From an uncultured Alphaproteobacteria bacterium (GTDB lineage Bacteria; Pseudomonadota; Alphaproteobacteria; GCA-2731375): DNA of 64,000 nt. The translations under genes and the position numbers were made by a program. The notes under the pieces were generated by a model. That model was not told where the DNA came from. It worked only from the letters and a program-made list of their open reading frames with translations, and searched no databases. The DNA lies in contig CATOSZ010000016.1 in NCBI GenBank assembly GCA_951812805.1, positions 80,165-144,164 on the forward strand. The letters run 5' to 3'. Positions within the stretch are counted from its first letter, which is position 1. Every line of letters starts with the position of its first letter. This document shows, piece by piece, positions 16,666 through 23,560 of this stretch.

Positions 16666-18077
16666 GCGAGGCGTTCCGCGCCTGGACCCTGGCCGACACC
16701 GCCGAACGGGTGCGCGCGGGCGACGTATCGGCCGAGGAGGTCGCGCGGGCCGCGATTGACCGGGCCGAGGCGGCGCAGCCGGCGCTAAACGCCTTCATCC
16801 ATCTGGAGGCCGAGGCCGCCCTCGCGCAAGCCCGCGCGGTCGACGCCAAACGGGCCCGCGGCGAGGATCCGGGCCCGCTCGCCGGCGCGCCGCTGGCGCA
16901 CAAGGACATGTACTACCGCCAGGGCATGCTCTCGACCGCCGGTTCGGCCATCCGCCGCGACTTTCGCCCGACGACGACGGCCACGGTGCTCTCCCGCCTG
17001 GATGCGGCCGGCGCCCTCGACCTCGGCGGGCTCAACATGTCGGAATTCGCCGTCGGCCCGACCGGACACAACGCGCACTGGGGCGATTGCCACAACCCCT
17101 GGAATACCGCGCACGCGCCGGGCGGCTCGTCCTCGGGCTCCGGCGCGGCGGTGGCGGCGGGCGTGCTCACCGGCGCGCTCGGCTCGGATACCGGCGGGTC
17201 GATCCGCATCCCCTCGGGCATGTCCGGGGTGGTCGGGCTGAAGCCGACGCAGACCCGGGTCTCGCGCTCCGGCATCCTGCCGCTCTCCTTCTCCTTCGAT
17301 TGCGTCGGCCCGCTGACCCGCACGGTGCGGGACACGGCGCGGATCCTCGGCGCCATCGCCGGGCACGATCCGGCCGATCCGACCTCGGCCAAGCGGGCGG
17401 TGCCCGACTACGAAGGCGGCCTGGAGGCACCGGTCGGTGCCCTGAAGCTCGGCGTGCCGACGAGCTATTATTACGACGACCTCGACCCGGCGGTGGACGG
17501 CGCGCTCACCGCCGCGCAAGCCGCCTTCGCCGATCTCGGCGTCGCCGCCCGCCCGGTCGAGGTGCCGGGCCATGACGAGATGAACCTGATCTGGCCGATC
17601 GCCCTCTCGGCGGAGGCGGCGACGATCCACCGGGACTGGCTGCGGACCCGCGCGGCCGACTACCAGCCCCAGGTGCGCCGGCGGATCGAGGTCGGCCTCT
17701 ATCAGCCCTCGACCCGCTATATCGAGGTGATCAGCCTGCGGGAGCGCTATACCCGCGCCTTCGTCGAGGGGGCGCTTGGCGAGGTCGACGCCCTGATCGT
17801 GCCGACCATGCCGATTCCCGCCCCCCGGCTGGAGGAGATCGGCCTCGGCGCCGATGCCCGCATGGTCGAGCTGGTGATGCGGATTTCCGCGATGACGCGA
17901 CCGATCAGCTTCCTCGGCCTGCCCGCCCTTTCCGTGCCCTGCGGCTTTACCGCGGCGGGCCTGCCGATGGCCTTTCAGCTGATCGGCCGGCCGTTCGCCG
18001 AGGCGACCCTGCTGCGCCTCGGCCATGCCTATCAGACGGCAACCGCCTGGTGGCGCCGCCTGCCCGAGCTTTCCTGA
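16662..18077 (+). CDS. Amidase, AtzE-like (amidase signature family)
   Basis: 471 residues. The Ser-cisSer-Lys triad is visible: K81 in HKDM, the Gly/Ser-rich loop GGSSSGSGAAVAAG at 154-167, and nucleophile S180 in SDTGGSIRIP. Together with the overlapping AtzG-like partner this points to the AtzE/1-carboxybiuret hydrolase branch or a close relative. No atzD or atzH gene is nearby, so the natural substrate may be another small amide. The gene ends inside the first copy of a 19-bp tandem duplication, so its stop is present twice. Confidence 0.87.
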   Translation: MSEAFRAWTLADTAERVRAGDVSAEEVARAAIDRAEAAQPALNAFIHLEAEAALAQARAVDAKRARGEDPGPLAGAPLAHKDMYYRQGMLSTAGSAIRRDFRPTTTATVLSRLDAAGALDLGGLNMSEFAVGPTGHNAHWGDCHNPWNTAHAPGGSSSGSGAAVAAGVLTGALGSDTGGSIRIPSGMSGVVGLKPTQTRVSRSGILPLSFSFDCVGPLTRTVRDTARILGAIAGHDPADPTSAKRAVPDYEGGLEAPVGALKLGVPTSYYYDDLDPAVDGALTAAQAAFADLGVAARPVEVPGHDEMNLIWPIALSAEAATIHRDWLRTRAADYQPQVRRRIEVGLYQPSTRYIEVISLRERYTRAFVEGALGEVDALIVPTMPIPAPRLEEIGLGADARMVELVMRISAMTRPISFLGLPALSVPCGFTAAGLPMAFQLIGRPFAEATLLRLGHAYQTATAWWRRLPELS

Positions 18078-18099
18078 ACCGCCCGAGCTTTCCTGAACC
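18062..18099 (+). repeat. Perfect 19-bp tandem duplication spanning the amidase stop
   Basis: GCCCGAGCTTTCCTGAACC occurs at 18062-18080 and again, directly adjacent, at 18081-18099. The first copy encodes the last residues and the TGA of the amidase gene; the second is untranslated. It looks like a recent slippage duplication. Confidence 0.9.
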
Positions 18100-18124
18100 A
18101 ATTGCAAGAACGAGGACATCACCC

Positions 18125-19336
18125 ATGAGCGAGAGCAACGGCGCCCGCCCCCTCGACGGCGTGCGCGTGATCGACGTCGCGACCTTCATCGCCGCCCCCT
18201 TCTGCGCCACCCTGCTGGCCGAGTTCGGCGCCGAGGTGATCAAGGTGGAGCTGCCGGGCGTCGGCGACCCGCTGCGCAACTTCGGCACCCGCACCGACTG
18301 CGGCGAGACGCTGCCCTGGCTCTCGGAGTCGCGTAACAAGCGCTCCGTCACCCTGGACCTGCGCAAACCGGAAGGGGTGGCGCTGTTCAAGAAGCTGATC
18401 GCGGAGAGCGACGTGCTCTGCGAGAATTTCCAGACCGGCACGCTCGAGTCCTGGGGCGTCGGCTGGGAAACCCTGAAAGAGGTCAACCCGGCCCTGGTCA
18501 TGCTGCGGGTCACCGGCTACGGCCAGACCGGACCCTATGCCGGCCGGCCGGGTTTCGGGCGGATCGCCAACGCCTTCGGCGGCCTGGCCTTCCTCGCCGG
18601 CTATCCCGACCGGCCGCCGGTGACGCCCGGCAGCGCCACCCTGCCCGATTACATGAGCGGCCTGTTCGGCGCCTTCGGCGTGCTGCTGGCGCTGCGCGCC
18701 CGCGATGCGATGGGCGAAGGGCAGTACATCGATATCGGCTTGTACGAATCGATCTTCCGCGTCCTCGACGAGCTGGCGCCGAAGTACGACAAGGAAGGCT
18801 ATGTGCGCCAGCGCATGGGCCCCGGCACCGTCAACACGGTGCCGCACAGCCACTATCCGACCCAGGACGACCGCTGGATCGCCATCGCCTGCACCAACGA
18901 CAAGATCTTCGCCCGTCTGGCCGAACTGATGGGCCAGGGCGACGTGGCGGGCGAGGGCCGTTTCGGCACCATCGACCAGCGCGCCGCCGCGCGGGCGGAG
19001 GTCGATGCCATGGTGACCGATTGGACGAGCGCACGGACCCGGGACGAGATCCTCAGCCTGTGCGAGGAGGCCCAGGTGCCCTGCGGGCCGATCTATGCGG
19101 TCGACGAGATCTTCGAGGATCCGCACTATGCGGCGCGCGACAACATCGATTTCGTCGAGGACGAGCGGATCGGCAAGCTCGCCTTCCCCAACGTGGTCCC
19201 CCGGCTGAGCGCCACGCCCGGCGGCATCGACCACCTCGGCCCCTCCCTCGGCGAGGGCATCGAGGACATCTACGGCACCCTGCTCGGCCTCGGCGCGGAG
19301 GAGATCGCCCGCCTGCGCGAGAAGGGCGTGATCTGA
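18125..19336 (+). CDS. CaiB/BaiF family (class III) CoA-transferase
   Basis: 403 residues. It starts with LDGVRVIDVATFIAAPFCAT and has EVIKVELPGVGDPLRNFG, RSVTLDLRKPEG and GYGQTGPYAGRPGFG. The catalytic Asp is in LPDYMSGLFGAFG. Class III enzymes move CoA between carboxylic acids by a ternary-complex mechanism. ATG 18125 has GAGGA upstream, and in-frame sequence 5' of it belongs to the duplicated amidase tail. It lies at the end of the TauD-SDR-amidase run, suggesting activation of the resulting acid to its CoA ester. Confidence 0.9.
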   Translation: MSESNGARPLDGVRVIDVATFIAAPFCATLLAEFGAEVIKVELPGVGDPLRNFGTRTDCGETLPWLSESRNKRSVTLDLRKPEGVALFKKLIAESDVLCENFQTGTLESWGVGWETLKEVNPALVMLRVTGYGQTGPYAGRPGFGRIANAFGGLAFLAGYPDRPPVTPGSATLPDYMSGLFGAFGVLLALRARDAMGEGQYIDIGLYESIFRVLDELAPKYDKEGYVRQRMGPGTVNTVPHSHYPTQDDRWIAIACTNDKIFARLAELMGQGDVAGEGRFGTIDQRAAARAEVDAMVTDWTSARTRDEILSLCEEAQVPCGPIYAVDEIFEDPHYAARDNIDFVEDERIGKLAFPNVVPRLSATPGGIDHLGPSLGEGIEDIYGTLLGLGAEEIARLREKGVI

Positions 19337-19348
19337 ACGAACGGTGGG

Positions 19349-19567
19349 CTAATGCAGGCGCGCCGGGCGTTCGTGTTCGACCAGCAGGGCCTCGACCAGG
19401 CGGGAAACGCTGCGCCAGGCCCGGGCCTGTTCCGCGTCGCCCCTTATGTCGTAATCGGCGATGAAGCCGGCGACGAGGCCGCGCGCGGAATCGCCATGCA
19501 CCGCCACGGCGCCGCGCGCCGCCAGCCAGATATCGCTCGCCGCCACCGAAACATTTTGGGTTTGCAT
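19349..19567 (-). CDS. Small hypothetical protein
   Basis: 72 residues, start ATG 19567 with GGGAGA about 8 nt upstream. Sequence such as AAARGAVAVHGDSA-like helices, GFIADYDIRGD and LLVEHERPARLH suggests a compact helical protein with a basic C-terminus. I do not recognise a family. It is convergent with the CoA-transferase gene and divergent from the DCC gene; codon use fits the neighbours, so I take it as real. Confidence 0.5.
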   Translation of the reverse strand: MQTQNVSVAASDIWLAARGAVAVHGDSARGLVAGFIADYDIRGDAEQARAWRSVSRLVEALLVEHERPARLH

Positions 19568-19734
19568 TCGTCCGTCTCCCGCCAACATGGTCCCGAGACG
19601 CCAAGCAAGCCCTGGGCCAGCGCCAGGCCCTTGAGGGAACGGGGAAATTTCGGCGGCGCGCGCCGGGGCGGAACATTTTGCCGCATCGTTTCCGCCGCCC
19701 GCCGGGGCCATATGCAGCGCGGGAGGAGGCTGCC

Positions 19735-20145
19735 ATGAGGCCCGAGCGCCCGGAGACCATCGTCCTGTTCGACGGTTACTGCGTCATCTGCAACGCCGGC
19801 ATCGACATGCTGCTGCGCGCCGACCGGCGCGGCGTCCTGCGTTTCGGGGCGCTGCAATCGCCCGCCGGTCGCCGCCTGTCGGAATGCTACGGCCTGAAGG
19901 CCGACGACCCGGATACCTTTTACGTCGTCGACGCCGGGCGGGTGTACGACAAGGCGGACGCGGCCCTGGCGATCGCCCGCCGCCTGGGCGGCATCTGGCA
20001 TGCGACCCGCCTGTTCGGCCTGCTGCCGAAGGCGCTGCGCGACCGGCTCTATGATGTGCTGGCGCGCAATCGCCTGCGCTGGTTCGGCGCCCGGGACAGC
20101 TGCCGCCTGCCGAGCGCCGCGGAGAAGGCGCGTTTCCTCACCTGA
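19735..20145 (+). CDS. Thiol-disulfide oxidoreductase, DCC (DUF393) family
   Basis: 136 residues. The hallmark D-G-x-C-x-x-C motif is seen as DGYCVICN near residues 14-21, in a thioredoxin-like fold, with WFGARDSCRLP near the C-terminus. Family members are predicted redox proteins of unknown partner. GGGAGGAGG lies upstream of ATG 19735. Confidence 0.88.
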   Translation: MRPERPETIVLFDGYCVICNAGIDMLLRADRRGVLRFGALQSPAGRRLSECYGLKADDPDTFYVVDAGRVYDKADAALAIARRLGGIWHATRLFGLLPKALRDRLYDVLARNRLRWFGARDSCRLPSAAEKARFLT

Positions 20146-20249
20146 TCGTGCGCACGGGCGCGAAATCAGATCTGGTCGTGCCGCCGTATCGGAGCTAAAA
20201 CGTTCCGAATTCTCCCACCGGGAAGGACATTCGTTCAGGAGGACCCGTG

Positions 20250-21110
20250 ATGAAGCCCGTCGTCGACCCCATCCTCGATCCCGCCAGCAAGACCATCACC
20301 TATATCGTCTCGGATCCGAACGGGCGGGACGCGGTCATCATCGACCCGGTCCTGGACTTCGATGCCACGTCGGGCCGGGCCTCGACGGACTCGGCCGACG
20401 CCCTGATCGCCCAGGTACGCGCCCGCGGCCTGGAGGTCGGCTGGATCCTGGAGACCCACGCGCACGCCGATCACATCACCGCCGCTCCCCACCTCGCCGA
20501 GCAGCTCGGCGCCCAAATCGGCATCGGCGCGGGCATCATCGACGTGCAGAAGACCTTCGCCCCGCTCTATGGCCTCGAGGCGGAGATCGCGCCCGATGGC
20601 GGCGACTTCGACCGGTTGTTCGCGGACGGTGAGCGGTTCGCTTGCGGCGCCCTCGACATCGAGGTGATCGCGACGCCCGGCCACACGCCGGCCTGCGTGG
20701 TCTACCGGATCGGCGATACGGCGTTTTGCGGCGATACGATCTTCATGCCCGACTTCGGCAGCGCACGCTGCGATTTCCCGGGCGGCGATGCCCGCCAGCT
20801 CTATCACTCGGCCAAGCGGATTTTAGCCCTGCCGCCCGAGACGCGTCTCTTCATCTGCCACGACTATGCGCCGGGCGGGCGCGACTATGCCTGGGAAACC
20901 ACGGTGGCGGAGGAACGGGCGTCCAACATCCACCTCGCCGACGACCACGACGAAGAGGACTTCGTCGAGATGCGCACGACGCGGGACGCCAAGCTCAGGC
21001 CGCCGGGCCTGCTGCTGCCGGCACTCCAGTGCAATATTCGCGGCGGCAGGCTGCCGCCGGCCGGCCCCGACGGCGTCGCCTATTTGCGGCTGCCGCTCAA
21101 CGCATTCTGA
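20250..21110 (+). CDS. MBL-fold hydrolase, persulfide dioxygenase (ETHE1/BLH)-like
   Basis: 286 residues. H70, H72, D74 and H75 form the HxHxDH motif (THAHADH); TPGHTPACVVY and CGDTIFMPDFGSARCDFPGG provide the remaining metal ligands. The last segment and the single-metal arrangement match ETHE1-type persulfide dioxygenases and the Blh proteins of sulfide detoxification. No rhodanese or BigR-type regulator gene lies beside it, so the role in sulfide oxidation is inferred from sequence only. AGGAGG is 7 nt before ATG 20250; GTG 20247 is the alternative. Confidence 0.82.
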   Translation: MKPVVDPILDPASKTITYIVSDPNGRDAVIIDPVLDFDATSGRASTDSADALIAQVRARGLEVGWILETHAHADHITAAPHLAEQLGAQIGIGAGIIDVQKTFAPLYGLEAEIAPDGGDFDRLFADGERFACGALDIEVIATPGHTPACVVYRIGDTAFCGDTIFMPDFGSARCDFPGGDARQLYHSAKRILALPPETRLFICHDYAPGGRDYAWETTVAEERASNIHLADDHDEEDFVEMRTTRDAKLRPPGLLLPALQCNIRGGRLPPAGPDGVAYLRLPLNAF

Positions 21111-21198
21111 AATCCGACGCCGACACGCTATCCGCCAGGGCCCGTTCCATGGCAAGCTCCGTGCTCGAATAGGGACGGACAACGAAGGAGACGGGACG

Positions 21199-21633
21199 AT
21201 GGCCGAATACATTCCCCCAGCGATCGATTGGGTGCGCGAGCAGGTCGAGCTTTACGAGGGCAGCGGTGGTACCGAGGGAACGACGCTGCGCGATACGGGC
21301 CTGCCCTGCATCATCGTCACCAACACCGGCAACAAGACCGGCGGTATCCGCAAGATCCCGCTGATGCGGGTCAAGGTCGACGGGGGCTATGTGCTCGTCG
21401 GCTCCTACGGCGGGCGCGAGAAGAACCCGGTCTGGGTCTACAACATTCGCCAGGACCCCGAGGTCCAAATCCGCGACGCCACCGAGGTCTTCGCGATGCG
21501 CGCCCGCGAGGTCACGGACGAGGCGGAACGCGCGCGCCTGTGGGAGGCGAGCGTCGCCGCCTTTCCCCCCTATGCCGAGTACCAGGAACGCGCGCCGCGC
21601 GTGATCCCGGTCTTCCTGGCCGAGCCGGTTTGA
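21199..21633 (+). CDS. Nitroreductase-family (F420/flavin-dependent, DUF385-like) oxidoreductase
   Basis: 144 residues. LPCIIVTNTGNKTGGIRKIP, VLVGSYGGREKNPVWVYNI and PEVQIRD are typical of the deazaflavin-dependent nitroreductase (Ddn-like) split-barrel family. In mycobacteria these reduce substrates with F420H2; in proteobacteria the cofactor may be another flavin. AAGGAG lies 8 nt before ATG 21199. The gene is followed after 16 nt by a cupin gene in the same direction. Confidence 0.82.
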   Translation: MAEYIPPAIDWVREQVELYEGSGGTEGTTLRDTGLPCIIVTNTGNKTGGIRKIPLMRVKVDGGYVLVGSYGGREKNPVWVYNIRQDPEVQIRDATEVFAMRAREVTDEAERARLWEASVAAFPPYAEYQERAPRVIPVFLAEPV

Positions 21634-21649
21634 CGCGGGAGGGCCGGCC

Positions 21650-21928
21650 ATGAACGAAGCCGAATTCCGCGACTACGCCGCCGCCAACGGCTACCGCGAG
21701 CCCGAGGTCCGCGAACAGCCGGCGAACCGGTTCTTCGATACCCATGCGCACGAGGAAGACCTCATCGTGCTGATCACCAGGGGCAGCTTCACGGTCGCCT
21801 ACGGCGAAGACGCCACCGTCTTCGGCCCGGGCGAGATGTGTCATGTCGCGCCGGGCGTCGATCACACGGATGCCGTCGGGCCGGAAGGCGCCGGCTATGT
21901 GATGGCCTGGCGTGCCGTCGCCGGCTGA
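21650..21928 (+). CDS. Small cupin-domain protein
   Basis: 92 residues forming one beta-barrel. HAHEEDLIVLITRGSFTV and FGPGEMCHVAPGVDH are cupin motifs 1 and 2, with His and Glu residues able to bind a metal. The function is unknown. A related cupin, similar in length and in the N-terminal EFRDYAAANGY-like pattern, occurs at 47616-47894. Confidence 0.83.
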   Translation: MNEAEFRDYAAANGYREPEVREQPANRFFDTHAHEEDLIVLITRGSFTVAYGEDATVFGPGEMCHVAPGVDHTDAVGPEGAGYVMAWRAVAG

Positions 21929-21935
21929 TCGTCGG

Positions 21936-22850
21936 ATGAGCGAGCCCATCGGCTTCATCGGCCTCGGCAACATGGGCGGCGGCATGGCCGCGAGCCTGGC
22001 GCGCGCAGGGTTTCGGGTGCTGGGGCACGATGTCGACCGGGCGGCGCTGGCGCGGGCCGAAGCGGCGGGCGTCACCCCGGTGACAGATATTCGCAGCCTC
22101 GGCGCCGAGGCCGGCATCCTCCTCGCCATGCTGCCGAACTCGCCCGAGGTCGAGGATTGTTTCCTCGGACCGGACGGCATCCTCGGCGACCTGGCGGCCG
22201 GAAGCCTGGTCATCGAGTGTTCCACCATCGCGCCGGCGACCACCGACCGGCTCGCCGCCGCCTGCGCCGAGGCCGGCCTCGACTTCATGGACGCGCCCGT
22301 CGCCCGCAGCCCGATCGAAGCGGCGATCGGCAAGCTGCTGTTCATGGTCGGCGCCGACGACGCGGTGCTGGCCCGGGCCCGGCCGCTGATCGACGCCATG
22401 GGCGATACGGTGCTGCACTGCGGATCGGTCGGCGCCGGCATCCGCACGAAACTGGTCGCCAACCTGCTGTCCCAGGCGACCGGTCAGTTGAGCGCGGAGG
22501 CCCTCGCCCTCGGCCTGAAGCTGGGGCTGGATCGCGAGACGCTGCTCGGCGTGCTGACCGGCGGGCTGGCGCGCAACGGCTATCTGGCGGATTACTGGCG
22601 GGCCAAGGTGCTCGCCGGCGATACCGAGCCGGGCTTCGCCATCGCCCTCTCGGCCAAGGATCTCCACCTCGCCGTCGCCATGGCCGAGGCGGCCGGTGCC
22701 GCGGTACCGACCGCCACCGCCGCCCGGGACGCGGTCACCGCGGCCGCGGAAACCGACGGCGCGCGCGACGTCTCCGCCCTGTTGAACGTCGCGCTCAGGG
22801 CAGCAGGGATGGCGGAACTCGACGGCGACGGCACGGGCGGGAAAGCATGA
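21936..22850 (+). CDS. NAD(P)-dependent beta-hydroxyacid dehydrogenase (3-hydroxyisobutyrate dehydrogenase type)
   Basis: 304 residues. GFIGLGNMGGGMAASLARAG is the N-terminal Rossmann motif, with FMDAPVARSPIEAAIGKLLF as the substrate loop. The catalytic Lys lies in GAGIRTKLVANLL. Members include 3-hydroxyisobutyrate, tartronate-semialdehyde and glyoxylate/succinic-semialdehyde enzymes; the exact acid is open. ATG 21936 has no good ribosome site, but the stop of the cupin gene is 8 nt upstream, so translation is probably coupled. Its stop overlaps the DUF1028 start. Confidence 0.88.
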   Translation: MSEPIGFIGLGNMGGGMAASLARAGFRVLGHDVDRAALARAEAAGVTPVTDIRSLGAEAGILLAMLPNSPEVEDCFLGPDGILGDLAAGSLVIECSTIAPATTDRLAAACAEAGLDFMDAPVARSPIEAAIGKLLFMVGADDAVLARARPLIDAMGDTVLHCGSVGAGIRTKLVANLLSQATGQLSAEALALGLKLGLDRETLLGVLTGGLARNGYLADYWRAKVLAGDTEPGFAIALSAKDLHLAVAMAEAAGAAVPTATAARDAVTAAAETDGARDVSALLNVALRAAGMAELDGDGTGGKA

Positions 22851-23545
22851 CCTACACGGTGATCGGCCACTGCCGGGACAGCGGGCGGCTCGGCATCGCG
22901 ATTGCGACCTATTCGCTGGGTGTCGGCGGCTATTGTCCCTCGATCCGGGCGGGCGTCGGGGCCGTGTCGACCCAGGCGTTCGTCAATCCGGCGCTGGGGC
23001 CATTGGCCCTCAACCTCTTGGGTCTCGGTCATTCGGCGGCCCGGGTGATGGCCGAATTGGCGGCGAACGACGAGCGTTATGCCTGGCGCCAGGTCGGGCT
23101 GGTGGATCGCGACGGCACGGCGCTCGCGCATACGGGCGAGCACACGCGGCCCTGGTCCGGCCATCTGACGGCGGACGGCGTGGTGGCGATGGGCAACGTG
23201 CTGGCGGGCGAAGAGGTCGCGCGGGCGATCCTGGACGCCTACCAGGCGGCTGCCGACGAACGGCTCGACGAGCGGCTGCTGCGCGCGCTGGAGGCGGGCC
23301 GGGGTGCCGGCGGCCAGGCCGGCGCCGAGGGACACCTGCCGGAACGCTCCGCCGGCCTGCTGATCCACGACCGGCACGACCATGCCTGGCTCGACCTGCG
23401 GATCGATGCGCACGATGCCGCGGTCGACGAGCTGCGCCGGGTGCACGGCGTCTACGCCCCCTATATCCCCTACTACGATCTCCGCCATCGCCGCCCGGAG
23501 GACACCCCGGCGCAGGACGTCTGGGCCCGCGAGCAGGGCCTGTAG
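22847..23545 (+). CDS. DUF1028 domain-containing protein
   Basis: 232 residues. TYTVIGHCRDSGRLGIAIAT, GVGAVSTQAFVNPALGP and WSGHLTADGVVAMGNVL are characteristic of DUF1028, predicted to adopt an Ntn-hydrolase-like fold. Catalysis has not been established in my knowledge. The ATGA overlap couples it to the dehydrogenase gene. These proteins are often encoded beside amidohydrolases or hydantoinases. Confidence 0.85.
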   Translation: MTYTVIGHCRDSGRLGIAIATYSLGVGGYCPSIRAGVGAVSTQAFVNPALGPLALNLLGLGHSAARVMAELAANDERYAWRQVGLVDRDGTALAHTGEHTRPWSGHLTADGVVAMGNVLAGEEVARAILDAYQAAADERLDERLLRALEAGRGAGGQAGAEGHLPERSAGLLIHDRHDHAWLDLRIDAHDAAVDELRRVHGVYAPYIPYYDLRHRRPEDTPAQDVWAREQGL

Positions 23546-23560
23546 GCGGGCCTCAACCCC

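Noticed and set aside
20146..20249. Sulfide-responsive (BigR-type) operator before the MBL hydrolase
   Set aside because: The gap lacks the AT-rich palindrome expected for that regulator, and no regulator gene is adjacent.
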